DNA from: Opitutales bacterium
GTDB taxonomy: Bacteria > Verrucomicrobiota > Verrucomicrobiia > Opitutales > Intestinicryptomonadaceae
Direction: 5' to 3'
Assembly: GCA_015061945.1 (NCBI GenBank)
Contig: SUVP01000002.1
Coordinates: forward strand, 1-64,000
Length of the DNA: 64,000 nt
Part shown: positions 34,114 through 43,478 of the stretch, one piece after another
Position numbering within the stretch: the stretch's first letter is position 1
How the letters are laid out: every line of letters starts with the position of its first letter
The notes under the pieces: model-generated
The model's database searches: none
Told to the model about the DNA's origin: nothing
What the model saw: only the letters and a program-made list of their open reading frames with translations
Translations under genes and position numbers: made by a program

Positions 34114-34404
34114 CTATTTTTGCGATTGGACATAATATGTATTGTGCGACAAAAGCGTAAGTGTGTGTGGGGGGGGGTATTTTTTATCAAAACTTTTATT
34201 TTGTTTTGGTGTTAATGTTATTAACTTATGGGAAAAATTACCAAAATATGTTAACTCGTGTTTTGATGCTTTTTTTTGAGGCCCATTGCTCGTTAACAAG
34301 ACTTTTGGAAAAACTAAAGTTATTGGTTCGACATAAAATTCATGTATTGCAAATAACGACGTACAACAAAAGAAAGATATTAGTAATGCAAAGATGCGAT
34401 TCAT
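34114..34404 (-). pseudogene. Truncated paralogue of the 22026 secreted protein, with a G9 tract
   Basis: From the ATG at 34404 the first 60 codons match the protein at 22026: signal peptide, Y-V-E-P-I-T-L-V-F-P (against Y-V-T-P-M-T-V-E-F-P), N-G-P-Q-K-K, F-G-N-F-S-H-K-L and L-T-P-K. Similarity stops where the coding strand enters a run of nine C (plus-strand G9 at 34169-34177) next to (GT)4, and the frame ends at 34114, far short of 244 aa. It is the remnant of another copy of the peptide-linked locus. Confidence 0.75.
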
Positions 34405-34570
34405 ATAAAAATAAAATATTTGACATTTACTGCGCACTCTTTGATGCTACCTAATCGCAGACTGAAGCTCCAGATTCGTATGATATTTCAGGATTATGAA
34501 TTTTGTAGTTATCGTGGTCGTTAACCGACTCTTTAACATCTTCAGTCTGTCTATTTTTCAATAGAAAATA

Positions 34571-35134
34571 TTAAAATTTGATTATATATTTTTTTAGATC
34601 GTCTCGTTGATCTGATGAGTATGAGTATATTTTAATCAATGATACAATCGCCCATAGCACAAAGCCGATTCCTGCGAGAATCCATACTGTGTTAGGTGTT
34701 ATTATTGTGATTGGCGTATTATCAACTGCGTTCACAAGTGTGAAATTAAAGGCGATGACTGCAACCGTGAAGTCTAACGCAAGTAATAAACCAATGTCGA
34801 AAAAGCTCACATCTTTTAGCCAGCCCCCGATTTTATTTATCAGCCCTACTCGCTTTGCTTCTATATGGTCGCTAAAATAGCTCAACCACGCAAATGGTCC
34901 GACAAGCAATATGTCGACAAAAAATACGCCCAACGACATCGCCATTTTATAGCCCTTAACAAAAGCTTTTCGTAAAAGAATATCTACTTCTGGAAATTTG
35001 TCGGCTATTAGTTTTAAGTCGGACGTACTTGTAAGATTTATATACACAAGTGCGAGAATCGACATCACAAAAAATGCCGTAAAAATCTTTTTTGTTATAC
35101 CGATTCTGCTGTTTTTCTTGTGCATAATTTCCAT
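34571..35134 (-). CDS. Membrane protein, last gene of the iorAB operon
   Basis: A 187-aa protein with about four hydrophobic segments, a short periplasmic loop after the first and a charged C-terminus (S-D-Q-R-D-D-L-K-K). No known family. Its ATG overlaps the stop of the ACT-domain gene (TAATG), so it is translationally coupled and probably belongs functionally to the 2-oxoacid/acyl-CoA operon, for example as a transporter accessory. The frame stays open for 39 codons after its TAA (see findings). It marks the left limit of core-like sequence. Confidence 0.65.
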   Translation of the reverse strand: MEIMHKKNSRIGITKKIFTAFFVMSILALVYINLTSTSDLKLIADKFPEVDILLRKAFVKGYKMAMSLGVFFVDILLVGPFAWLSYFSDHIEAKRVGLINKIGGWLKDVSFFDIGLLLALDFTVAVIAFNFTLVNAVDNTPITIITPNTVWILAGIGFVLWAIVSLIKIYSYSSDQRDDLKKYIIKF

Positions 35135-35520
35135 TAACCGAATACGCGTTCTGCCGTATCGATATCCTTAAATGACATTATCATCACAGGTTTATCGTTA
35201 ATTGGGCGAGTCATTGCGTACATATATTCTATATTCAAGCCGTTCTCCGACGATTTTTTCAATATTGACGAGAGAGCCCCTGGAGTGTCGTCAACTTCGA
35301 TTGCCAATACGTCAACGAGCTTTGCAGAGAACCCCTTCTCTTTCAATGCGTCGACTGCTTTTTCCGGATTATCTACAATCGCACGAACGATTCCATAATC
35401 TTTTGTTTCGGCGATTGTGATTGTCTGAAGGTTCACATCGGCTTCGGCGATGGCTCGGCACGCTTTTTCGAGATTACCAGGGGTGTTTTCTAAAAATACT
35501 GATATTTGTTTAATTTTCAT
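35134..35520 (-). CDS. Tandem ACT-domain protein
   Basis: A 128-aa protein made of two ACT domains: I-S-V-F-L-E-N-T-P-G-N-L at the start and V-D-D-T-P-G-A-L-S-S-I-L near residue 80. ACT domains bind amino acids and control enzymes of amino-acid metabolism. This stand-alone two-ACT type is common next to phenylacetate-CoA ligase and indolepyruvate oxidoreductase genes, as here, so it probably senses an aromatic or branched amino acid. I use the ATG at 35520; 35532 would add four residues. Confidence 0.85.
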   Translation of the reverse strand: MKIKQISVFLENTPGNLEKACRAIAEADVNLQTITIAETKDYGIVRAIVDNPEKAVDALKEKGFSAKLVDVLAIEVDDTPGALSSILKKSSENGLNIEYMYAMTRPINDKPVMIMSFKDIDTAERVFG

Positions 35521-35534
35521 AGTTATTATCAATT

Positions 35535-36866
35535 TTAGATTTTTCTGTTATCGAAAACGCGTTTTGCTTTTCCTTCAGAACGCGGAATTTTGTTTGGTTC
35601 AACAATCTTTACAACAACGCTGATGCCAACGATGTTGACGATTGATGTTCTAATCTTTTTTCTGAGAGCGTCAAGTTCAGAAACGCTATCGGAATAGTAT
35701 TGCTCGCCCACTTCAACTTCGACTGTTACAGTGTCGAGATCTTTTTCGCGTTCGAGAATGATTCTATAATTTGGTGTGCATTCTTCGACACGCATAAGTG
35801 CGACTTCAATTTGCGATGGGAACACATTTACGCCACGAATGATAAACATATCGTCGCTACGTCTGCCGATACGGCGGATTCTACGGAGTGTTCTACCACA
35901 CTTACAAGTTTCTGTCATAATCGATGTGATATCGTGTGTACGATAACGCAAGATTGGCATAGCACGTTTTGAAAGTGTTGTGAGTACAAGTTCGCCTTCT
36001 TCGCCGTCTGGAAGTGGTACGCCTGTTTCTGGATCGACAATTTCAGGATAGTAATAGTCTTCAAGGATATGCAAGCCATTTTGTTCACCACATTCGCACC
36101 CTACCCCAGGACCTGTGATTTCAGAGAGTCCGTAAATATCGTATGCTTTGATGTTCGTATTTTTTTGCATATACATACGCATTTGTTCTGACCAAGGTTC
36201 AGCACCGAACACACCACGAGTCAATGGCAAAGTCTTCATATCGACGCCATATTTTTGCGATTCTTCAATCATATGGATGAAGTAGCTTGGTGTGCAACAA
36301 ATAGCAGTTGTACCGAAGTCTCGCATAATCATCAACTGGCGTTCTGTATTTCCGCCTGATGCAGGGATTACTGTGCAACCGAGCTTTTCAGCACCACCGT
36401 GCAAGCCGAGACCACCTGTGAACAAACCGTATCCAAAGCAAACTTGGATAAAATCTTTTGGAGCGATTGAGCACATTCTCAAGCAACGGAGGATTGAGTC
36501 GCCCCAAACTTCCATATCGTCTTCAGTGTAGCCAACGACGATTGGCTTACCTGTTGTACCGCTCGACGCATGGAGTCTTACAACTTCGCTTGTATCCACA
36601 GCAAACATTCCGTATGGATATGTATCACGCAAGTCGCTTTTTTGAGTAAATGGAAGTTTCGAGATGTCGTCAATCGACTTAATATCCGATGGTTTTACCC
36701 CGAGTGCGTCCATACGATTGCGATGCAATGGGACTTTTTCGTAAGCCAATTCAACCATCGCACGAAGGCGTTGTGTTTGAATATTTCTTAACTGCTCGCG
36801 TGGGAGGTAATCCATCGCACTTGCCATATGAAATTTGCCGTTTTTATCGTTCCAATTTTGTTCCAT
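35535..36866 (-). CDS. paaK: Phenylacetate-CoA ligase family protein
   Basis: A 443-aa acyl-adenylating enzyme with S-S-G-T-T-G-K-P (ATP loop), Y-G-L-S-E (motif), T-T-L-S-K-R-A-M-P-I-L-R-Y-R-T-H-D and C-K-C-G-R-T, as in PaaK. It makes aryl-acetyl-CoA or, in anaerobes, runs in reverse to make ATP from acyl-CoA formed by IorAB from aromatic amino acids. The ATG at 36866 is preceded by AGGAAAA; the longer frame to 36959 runs into iorB. It is the usual length (about 430-440 aa). Confidence 0.92.
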   Translation of the reverse strand: MEQNWNDKNGKFHMASAMDYLPREQLRNIQTQRLRAMVELAYEKVPLHRNRMDALGVKPSDIKSIDDISKLPFTQKSDLRDTYPYGMFAVDTSEVVRLHASSGTTGKPIVVGYTEDDMEVWGDSILRCLRMCSIAPKDFIQVCFGYGLFTGGLGLHGGAEKLGCTVIPASGGNTERQLMIMRDFGTTAICCTPSYFIHMIEESQKYGVDMKTLPLTRGVFGAEPWSEQMRMYMQKNTNIKAYDIYGLSEITGPGVGCECGEQNGLHILEDYYYPEIVDPETGVPLPDGEEGELVLTTLSKRAMPILRYRTHDITSIMTETCKCGRTLRRIRRIGRRSDDMFIIRGVNVFPSQIEVALMRVEECTPNYRIILEREKDLDTVTVEVEVGEQYYSDSVSELDALRKKIRTSIVNIVGISVVVKIVEPNKIPRSEGKAKRVFDNRKI

Positions 36867-36874
36867 AATTTTTC

Positions 36875-37345
36875 CTATGAGTTTCTGCCGAGCTTGAATG
36901 CTTCTTCGTTTGCTTCGTGTAATTTTTCTGGGAAGAATTTTTTGAGGATATCGAGCCATTTTTCTTCAGCGATATCCAAGTGTTTACTCAAAACACCGAG
37001 TGCTGCAACATTAACTGCTTTTGCACTCTTGAGTTTTGATACGTCAAAATCTTCTGGAGAAATTCTGATGCCGGTTGGAGCGAGCGACTGAATGTGGGTA
37101 TCCGACCATTCAGGTTCGAGCGATAACAAAAAGTCTATTTCTTTTTCAGCAATCATGGGGCTGTTGACTTTTTTGCCGAATCGCACATCGCTTGAAATTG
37201 ATCCACCACGTTGCGACATTCCGTGTACTTCAGCTTTTTTGACATCGTACCCTTCTTCAAAAAGAAGTTCGCCGAGTATGAGCGATGCTTTTAATACGCC
37301 CATTCCGCCCAAACCTGCAATGCGAATATTTGTAATTTTTTCCAT
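36875..37345 (-). CDS. iorB: Indolepyruvate oxidoreductase beta subunit
   Basis: A 156-aa protein with the gamma/beta domain of 2-oxoacid:acceptor oxidoreductases: G-L-G-G-M-G-V-L near residue 11 and E-V-H-G-M-S-Q-R-G-G-S near 40. With IorA it turns aryl-pyruvates into aryl-acetyl-CoA and passes electrons to ferredoxin. It is shorter than common IorB (about 190 aa); the ending A-F-K-L-G-R-N-S looks natural. It starts 1 bp after the iorA stop. Confidence 0.9.
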   Translation of the reverse strand: MEKITNIRIAGLGGMGVLKASLILGELLFEEGYDVKKAEVHGMSQRGGSISSDVRFGKKVNSPMIAEKEIDFLLSLEPEWSDTHIQSLAPTGIRISPEDFDVSKLKSAKAVNVAALGVLSKHLDIAEEKWLDILKKFFPEKLHEANEEAFKLGRNS

Positions 37346-37346
37346 A

Positions 37347-38942
37347 TTATTTCCCTTTCATTTTTGCGAGGTTTGCGGCTGCAAGCAAGCATGGTTGTTT
37401 GAGAATTACTACGCTCAACTCGTTTGTCGCCAACTTTTCTTCGAGGAAAGATTTAATCTTTTCGCCATCGCGAACTGGGTTAAACACAACAACATTTTGT
37501 ACGCCGATTGCTTTTGCGACTGCTTCAATTGAAACCGTATGTGGAGCTGGCGAGTGATCGAGCTTTCTGCCTGTTCCAGGGTGTTCTTGTTGACCAGTCA
37601 TAGCGGTAGTCGAGTTATCGACAACAACCACGATATGTCCTGTCGAAGGTGGGTTATAGACCATTTCAAGAAGTCCTGTTAGACCACTGTGCATAAATGT
37701 ACTGTCGCCAATTACGCTGACAACTTTGCGTGCTTGTTCTTCAGGGAGAACTTTACGCAAACCGATTCCCATGCCGATTGACGCACCCATACAAATTTGC
37801 ATATCCATACCACTGATTGGTTTCATAGCTGCGAGTGTGTAGCAACCGATATCGCCTGCGACAATACAGCCCAAATCGACGAGTGGTTTAAAGCTAAAGA
37901 CGTGTGGGCAACCTTTGCATAGTTGTGGTGGCTTTACTTTTTGTACAGGTGGAGCGTAAGAGAGGTCGTTGTTAATTTGAGCTTTTGCTCTATCTGAATT
38001 GAATTCGCCAAATCGCCACACTTCGTTGCGGACTTCAACATTCGCACCAGCTGACAATAGTTGCGAGTTCATATAAGGATCGCCTTCTTCGATTACAACG
38101 CAACGTTTATATTTTTTTGAAAACTCAACAATCTTCGATACTGGAAGTGGATTCGAGAAAGATACTTTGAAGAATCCTGCATCTGGGGAAGCTTCGAGTG
38201 CGTGATAGTATGCAACACCGCTTGCGATAATACCGAGTTCGTCCGACTTGCCGTCGATTATTTTATTTGGTGATTCATCCGATTCATTCCATTTGAGCAT
38301 ATCGGCGTGTTTTGCACGCAAGCGTTTGTGTGCTGGTTTTGCGTGTCCTGGAACCATTACACGCGACTGCACATCTTTTTCAAATTTTGCTGGATGCAAC
38401 GCTTCGATACTTGATTCATCGTACGATACAATCGTATTGCTATGTGCTACGCGTGTTGTTGTTCTAATAATAAATGGGATATTCCACTTGCGAGAAAGTT
38501 TAAATGCCAAGCGAGTGAAATCGTACGCTTCTTGTGAGTCTGACGGCTCAAGAACTGGCAATCCGCCAGCGTATGCGAGCGAACGTGTGTCTTGTTCGTT
38601 TTGGCTCGATGCCATTCCGGGATCATCTGCAATAATTGCGACCATTGCACCCTGCACTCCGCTATACGATGCTGTGAAGAACAAGTCTTGTGCGACATTA
38701 AAGCCGACGTGTTTCATTGTAACCAGAGAATTTGCTTCGCCAAAAGCAGCACCCAATGCCACTTCAGCAGCGACTTTTTCATTTGGTGCCCATTCAGCTT
38801 TTCCACCGAGCAACGAAAAGTTTTCGAGAATTTCTGTCGATGGAGTCCCTGGGTATCCAACGCCCAATGCACAACCGGCATGAAGTGCACCTAACGCGAC
38901 AGCTTCATTACCGCTCAATAATTTTTTCTTTATATATGACAT
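37347..38942 (-). CDS. iorA: Indolepyruvate oxidoreductase alpha subunit, no C-terminal ferredoxin domain
   Basis: A 531-aa thiamine-diphosphate enzyme: G-N-E-A-V-A-L-G-A and G-Y-P-G-T-P-S at the start, C-K-G-C-P-H near residue 340, G-D-I-G-C-Y-T-L and G-D-S-T-F-M-H-S-G (ThDP/Mg site). Full-length IorA is about 600 aa and ends in a two-cluster ferredoxin domain with C-x2-C-x2-C-x3-C repeats; this one stops after V-V-I-L-K-Q-P-C and has no such motif. A separate ferredoxin would then be needed. It is the first gene of the five-gene operon and has no clear promoter that I could fix. Confidence 0.9.
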   Translation of the reverse strand: MSYIKKKLLSGNEAVALGALHAGCALGVGYPGTPSTEILENFSLLGGKAEWAPNEKVAAEVALGAAFGEANSLVTMKHVGFNVAQDLFFTASYSGVQGAMVAIIADDPGMASSQNEQDTRSLAYAGGLPVLEPSDSQEAYDFTRLAFKLSRKWNIPFIIRTTTRVAHSNTIVSYDESSIEALHPAKFEKDVQSRVMVPGHAKPAHKRLRAKHADMLKWNESDESPNKIIDGKSDELGIIASGVAYYHALEASPDAGFFKVSFSNPLPVSKIVEFSKKYKRCVVIEEGDPYMNSQLLSAGANVEVRNEVWRFGEFNSDRAKAQINNDLSYAPPVQKVKPPQLCKGCPHVFSFKPLVDLGCIVAGDIGCYTLAAMKPISGMDMQICMGASIGMGIGLRKVLPEEQARKVVSVIGDSTFMHSGLTGLLEMVYNPPSTGHIVVVVDNSTTAMTGQQEHPGTGRKLDHSPAPHTVSIEAVAKAIGVQNVVVFNPVRDGEKIKSFLEEKLATNELSVVILKQPCLLAAANLAKMKGK

Positions 38943-39120
38943 ATTCGTTAAAAATCATTTCACTTTTGTGCGAATTATTCAACCCCAATTTTAACAATTT
39001 GCAAAAAAAAGACTTTTTATTATCACTATTTTTATTTTATATTTATTGAGAATCGATTTTTTCCGATTTTTAAACGATATGCAAACAACTATGTTTGCTT
39101 AATTTTTTTTGATTACTATT

Positions 39121-40950
39121 ATGGAATACAAATTCAAAGCAGAAGTAAAACAGGTTCTCGATATAGTTATTAACTCGCTCTATACCGATAAAGAAATTTT
39201 CGTGCGTGAGCTTATTTCAAATGCGTCGGACGCATCCGAAAAAGTTCGCTTTGCAAAGCTATCTTCCGACAAAAAAATAGAAGACGGTGAGCTTAAAATT
39301 AAGCTCGCACTCGATGATAAAGAAAAGATTTTTTCTATCGAAGATTTTGGCGTCGGGATGACAGAAGATGAGCTTGTGCAGAATCTCGGGACTATCGCTC
39401 ACTCCGGCTCTAAAGCGTTTGTAGAAGCCCTCAAAGAAAGCAACGGCAATGTCAGCGAAAATCTTATCGGACAATTTGGCGTAGGTTTTTACAGCGTCTT
39501 TATGGTGTCTGATAAAGTTGAAGTATTCACCAAGTCGGAAGGTGGAAAAGCTCTCAAATGGTCGTGTGCAGGCGACGAAAATTTCACAATCGAAGAATGC
39601 GATAAGGCTGAACGTGGCACTAAAATTGTCGCTCATTTAAAACCTGAATATGCTGAATTTGCTTCGGCAGATAGAATCCGTGAGATTGTGGAAAAATACA
39701 GTGCGTATGTAGAGTTCCCAATTTTCCTTGGCGACGAAGAATTGAAAACTCGCCAAGCAATTTGGCTCAAGGCAAAATCAGACATCACAGCGGAACAATA
39801 CGAAGAATTTTATAAATTCCAAGCTCACGCATTTGATAAGCCTCTCGATTGGTTGCACTTCAAGGCAGACGCACCAGTAGAACTCAACGCACTTATTTAC
39901 ATTCCGTCTGAAAATCCCGAAAGATTGGGCTTTGGCAAGACCGAATGCGGTGTGTCGCTCTATTGCAAAAAAGTGTTAATAGACCCATCTCCAAAAAATC
40001 TTTTCCCCGAATGGATGCGTTTCGCAAAAGGCGTAATTGATAGCTCCGATATTCCGCTTAACATTTCTCGAGAAAGTATGCAAGATAGCGGGCTTATCAA
40101 AAAGCTCGGCAAAGTTGTTCTCAAAAAATTCATAAAACATCTCGCTGAAATGGCGAAAAAGGATTCCGAAAAATACGACAAATTTTTCAAAAAGTTTGGC
40201 GTGTTTATCAAGGAAGGTTCGGCAATGGATTTGGAAAACAGAACCGAACTCGAAAAACTTTTACGCTACGAATCGAGCCTCTATCCCGACGGCGAAAAGG
40301 TATCTCTTGATGATTATGTTTCGAGAATGAAAGAATCGCAAAAAGAAATTTATTATGCGTGCGGAGCCGATAGAAAGACTATCGAAAGTGCTCCATATCT
40401 CGAAGCGTTTACGGCTCGTGGAATCGAAGTTTTGTTCTTCTATGATGGCATAGATCCATTTGTGGCTGGACACATCGGCACATACAAAGAAAAACAATTT
40501 GTAAGCATAGATTCTGGCGATATCGAATTGCCCGACGCTCCGAAACCAGACGCAACCGACGCACTCGCAGATTCAGATTTAACCGAACTTAAAACTTGGA
40601 TTAAATCGACTCTCGGCGATGAAAAAGTTGCTGAAGTGTTAGACTCTGGTCGCCTTGTAGATAGTCCAGTTGCAGCACTCAATGCCGACGGAATCACACC
40701 ACAAATGCGTGCAATGCTCCGTGCAATGAATCCCGACGCCCCTATGCCAGCTCCTGCTGTAAAGCTTGAAATCAATCCACGAAGCCCCGTTATCAAGAAT
40801 CTCGACACTCTCAAGAAAAGCGATGAATCGCTTGCAAAACTTGTGCTTGAGCAGTTGTACGATAACGCACTTCTCTCGGCAGGACTCCTTGAAAATCCTC
40901 GAGCAATGGCAAACCGCCTCAACGAAATTCTCGCAAGAGTAAAATCATAA
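39121..40950 (+). CDS. htpG: Chaperone HtpG (Hsp90)
   Basis: A 609-aa Hsp90: the N-terminal GHKL ATPase domain with E-L-I-S-N-A-S-D-A, D-F-G-V-G-M, and G-Q-F-G-V-G-F-Y-S; the middle domain with catalytic-loop arginine in S-R-E-S-M-Q-D; and the dimer domain at the end. It refolds or matures client proteins in the cytosol. The ATG at 39121 is used; a TTG at 39109 would add four residues. It is a single-gene unit closed by the hairpin at 40969, shared with metF. Confidence 0.95.
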   Translation: MEYKFKAEVKQVLDIVINSLYTDKEIFVRELISNASDASEKVRFAKLSSDKKIEDGELKIKLALDDKEKIFSIEDFGVGMTEDELVQNLGTIAHSGSKAFVEALKESNGNVSENLIGQFGVGFYSVFMVSDKVEVFTKSEGGKALKWSCAGDENFTIEECDKAERGTKIVAHLKPEYAEFASADRIREIVEKYSAYVEFPIFLGDEELKTRQAIWLKAKSDITAEQYEEFYKFQAHAFDKPLDWLHFKADAPVELNALIYIPSENPERLGFGKTECGVSLYCKKVLIDPSPKNLFPEWMRFAKGVIDSSDIPLNISRESMQDSGLIKKLGKVVLKKFIKHLAEMAKKDSEKYDKFFKKFGVFIKEGSAMDLENRTELEKLLRYESSLYPDGEKVSLDDYVSRMKESQKEIYYACGADRKTIESAPYLEAFTARGIEVLFFYDGIDPFVAGHIGTYKEKQFVSIDSGDIELPDAPKPDATDALADSDLTELKTWIKSTLGDEKVAEVLDSGRLVDSPVAALNADGITPQMRAMLRAMNPDAPMPAPAVKLEINPRSPVIKNLDTLKKSDESLAKLVLEQLYDNALLSAGLLENPRAMANRLNEILARVKS

Positions 40951-40968
40951 TCGATTATTTTTAAGCAC

Positions 40969-41007
40969 AAAAAAAGGATATCTCCGATTGGCGATATCCT
41001 TTTTTTA
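40969..41007. terminator. Bidirectional terminator between htpG and metF
   Basis: AAAAAGGATATC and GATATCCTTTTT (12-bp stem including the A/T tails) with a 10-nt loop and T runs on both strands, between the convergent htpG and metF genes. Confidence 0.9.
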
Positions 41008-41010
41008 CGT

Positions 41011-41889
41011 TTATTTTTCTCTTATCAAATGCGATAGCGTAAGTGCCGATTCTGCTCGATTTAAAATATACAAATGAATACCTTTTGCAATTTTGCGACT
41101 CATCAAATCTTCAATCTGTGCTTGAGCCCACTCTAAACCGATTTTAGAACCGTCAGCTTCGGGAGCATTTGCGAGTTTTTCGACCAACTTTTCGGGAATT
41201 TCTGTCGAACACATATTCTTAAAATTCATCACTTGCTTGAGCGAAAGTGCTGGCAAAAGACCTGCGATAATCGGCTTGTCAATTCCAACATTTCTGCACT
41301 TTTCAACAAAGTTATAAAAGTGCGAATTTTCAAAAAACATTTGCGTAACAATGAAGTCGGCACCAGCGTCAATCTTGCGTTTTAAATTATCAATATCGTC
41401 GTCAAGCGTCTTGGCTTCGGGATGTTTTTCAGGGTATCCAGCACAACCAATTCCAAAGTCTGAATAATTTTTTCTGATAAATTCAATCAATTCATTTGCG
41501 TGCTTGAATCCGTCGGGATGCGGGATAAATGTTGTTTCGCCTTTTGGTGGATCGCCACGCAATGCCATAATATTTTTGAATCCGCTTGAAGCGAATCGTT
41601 CGAGTATTGATGCAATCTCATCTTTCGAGTGTCCGAAACATGTCAAGTGAGGCATCATTTCAAAATCGAAAATGTCGTGTAAAAGTTCGCCATATTCAAG
41701 TGTACGCTCTCGTGTCGAGCCACCTGCCCCGTATGTAATCGACGCATAGTCGGGCGAAAGCGATTGCAATTTTTTTGCTGTACGCAAAATTTGACGAGCA
41801 CCTTCTTCTGTTTTAGGTGGGAAAAATTCCACTGAAAAAACAGTTTTTTCGCTCTTAAATTTGTCTCCGATATTTCTATTTGTATTCAT
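41011..41889 (-). CDS. metF: Methylenetetrahydrofolate reductase
   Basis: A 292-aa FAD enzyme of the MetF family: F-S-V-E-F-F-P-P-K near residue 18, S-I-T-Y-G-A-G-G-S-T-R near 55 and L-T-C-F-G, then A-L-R-G-D-P-P (FAD site) and G-L-P/L-P-A-L-S. It reduces 5,10-methylene- to 5-methyl-THF for methionine synthesis. It lies 8 bp after the alr stop, so alr and metF are one transcript. Length is normal. Confidence 0.95.
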   Translation of the reverse strand: MNTNRNIGDKFKSEKTVFSVEFFPPKTEEGARQILRTAKKLQSLSPDYASITYGAGGSTRERTLEYGELLHDIFDFEMMPHLTCFGHSKDEIASILERFASSGFKNIMALRGDPPKGETTFIPHPDGFKHANELIEFIRKNYSDFGIGCAGYPEKHPEAKTLDDDIDNLKRKIDAGADFIVTQMFFENSHFYNFVEKCRNVGIDKPIIAGLLPALSLKQVMNFKNMCSTEIPEKLVEKLANAPEADGSKIGLEWAQAQIEDLMSRKIAKGIHLYILNRAESALTLSHLIREK

Positions 41890-41897
41890 TAAAAAAA

Positions 41898-42998
41898 CTA
41901 ATGTATTAAAATTCTGTCAACACGACGTGGGATTGCAACCATTGTTTCCCACGGTATTCTGCTTGTCCAACGGCTATAATCTGCAAGAGAGATTTCTGTG
42001 CCATTTTGTTCGCCTATAAATGTAACCTCGTCGCCAGCTTTTGCAGTAGTATTTGAAACATCAACATACATTTCATCTAACCCGACTTTACCGACAATCT
42101 TGCAACGCACGCCACCAACGAGTACTCGTGCATCGTCTGTGAAACCGGCTGGAACGCCATCGGCATAGCCCGCACAAACAGATGCAATACGCATACCATC
42201 TCGCTCGCCAACTGCGAGAATTTTCGACTTAAATGCGAGTACCGATTGAAGCCCTAAATGTTCGTATCCACCGCCGTCATCAAACGGATTTATACCATAT
42301 TGAATCAACCCCATTCTCACGGCATTGAATGGTGGCTCAATAGGCACATAACGCAAACCGGCACTATTATGAATATGTATAAGCATATCGTCGGTTGCGA
42401 ATTTTTGGGCGATTGTGCGGATTCTCTCTACTTGCGAGAGTGTATATTCTCTGTCGGTATCTGCACTTGAAAGGTGCGAAAATATACCATTTATTTTTAT
42501 ATTTTTAAGTGTCAAAATCTGCGAGATTATTTCATCGGCACGCTCAAACCATACACCTGCTCGACCCATTCCAGTATCGAGTTTGATATGAACAGAAAGA
42601 ATTTTTCCACGTTCCGATGCGAGCTTATCAAACGCTTTTGCTTCGTCAAACGATGAAACTGCTGGTGTTGCTCCATAATCGAAAACAAGCGGACGTTCTT
42701 CTTTTAAGACTGGACTCAACACTAACACAGGTCTATCTGAAACGACTTCACGAACTCTCGATGCCTCGTAAAGATTGGCAACTGCAAACATATCTGCACC
42801 GCCCTTTATGAAACGCATAAGTGCCTGTGGCATACAATGACCATACGCATCGGCTTTGACAACACCGACATACTTCACTCCCACAGGAAGTGAATTTTTT
42901 ATTTTTCGGACATTCGACTCGAGCTTATCGAAATCTACTTCAATCCACGATCTTTTGATATACGTATTCACAAATTTATCTTTAACATTTTTATCCAT
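41898..42998 (-). CDS. alr: Alanine racemase
   Basis: A 366-aa PLP enzyme: V-V-K-A-D-A-Y-G-H with the PLP lysine at residue 48, L-D-T-G-M-G-R and H-N-S-A-G in the barrel, and C-A-G-Y-A-D-G with the second catalytic tyrosine. It makes D-alanine for peptidoglycan. I use the ATG at 42998; the TTG just before it is not needed. It is divergent from yraN across a 71-bp gap. Confidence 0.95.
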   Translation of the reverse strand: MDKNVKDKFVNTYIKRSWIEVDFDKLESNVRKIKNSLPVGVKYVGVVKADAYGHCMPQALMRFIKGGADMFAVANLYEASRVREVVSDRPVLVLSPVLKEERPLVFDYGATPAVSSFDEAKAFDKLASERGKILSVHIKLDTGMGRAGVWFERADEIISQILTLKNIKINGIFSHLSSADTDREYTLSQVERIRTIAQKFATDDMLIHIHNSAGLRYVPIEPPFNAVRMGLIQYGINPFDDGGGYEHLGLQSVLAFKSKILAVGERDGMRIASVCAGYADGVPAGFTDDARVLVGGVRCKIVGKVGLDEMYVDVSNTTAKAGDEVTFIGEQNGTEISLADYSRWTSRIPWETMVAIPRRVDRILIH

Positions 42999-43069
42999 CA
43001 AAAAAAATTGTCAAACGCAAACGCCTAAAAAACTTGACGGAATAAAAGTGATTTAAAAAAATAAATACA

Positions 43070-43468
43070 ATGTTCAAATGGATTTTTCAAATTTTTCATA
43101 TTGGTGAAACGCCAACTGCAAGGATTGGACGTTTGGGAGAGTCGGCTTCGGTGAAATATTTGAAATCTGAAAAATCTATGCGTATTATAAAACGCAATGC
43201 TCGTATAAAAAAACAAGAAATGGATATTATCGCACTCGACGGCGATACCCTTGTTTTTGTCGAGGTAAAAACACGTTCGCAAGACGCAATCGTAGACGGG
43301 TATTACTCGGCATCATCGAAAAATAAAATGCAAAATTTACGAAAATTTGCGTCGGCGTATATCTCGGCAATGCGGAAAAAACCACGCACTTGGCGTTTTG
43401 ATGCAATCGAGGTTAGGCACGATAATTCAAAGATTATATCAATATCACACTTTGAAAATATCGGATAA
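43070..43468 (+). CDS. yraN: YraN (UPF0102) family nuclease-like protein
   Basis: A 132-aa basic protein with G-R-L-G-E near residue 20, then a K-K-Q-E-M-D-I-I-A and F-V-E-V-K-T-R, which is the E...D...ExK layout of the restriction-nuclease-like fold in YraN proteins. Its cellular role is unknown; links with DNA processing or repair have been proposed. The short gap to alr suggests a shared promoter region. Confidence 0.9.
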   Translation: MFKWIFQIFHIGETPTARIGRLGESASVKYLKSEKSMRIIKRNARIKKQEMDIIALDGDTLVFVEVKTRSQDAIVDGYYSASSKNKMQNLRKFASAYISAMRKKPRTWRFDAIEVRHDNSKIISISHFENIG

Positions 43469-43478
43469 TTTTTACAAA

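Noticed and set aside
31062-34570. tRNA gene as attachment site for the recombinases
   Set aside because: I read the flanks on both strands and found no cloverleaf or anticodon arm; the att site remains unknown.
34571-36866. Aerobic phenylacetate degradation operon
   Set aside because: paaK sits with iorAB and an ACT protein, without the paaABCDE oxygenase genes; this arrangement points to anaerobic amino-acid/2-oxoacid metabolism.
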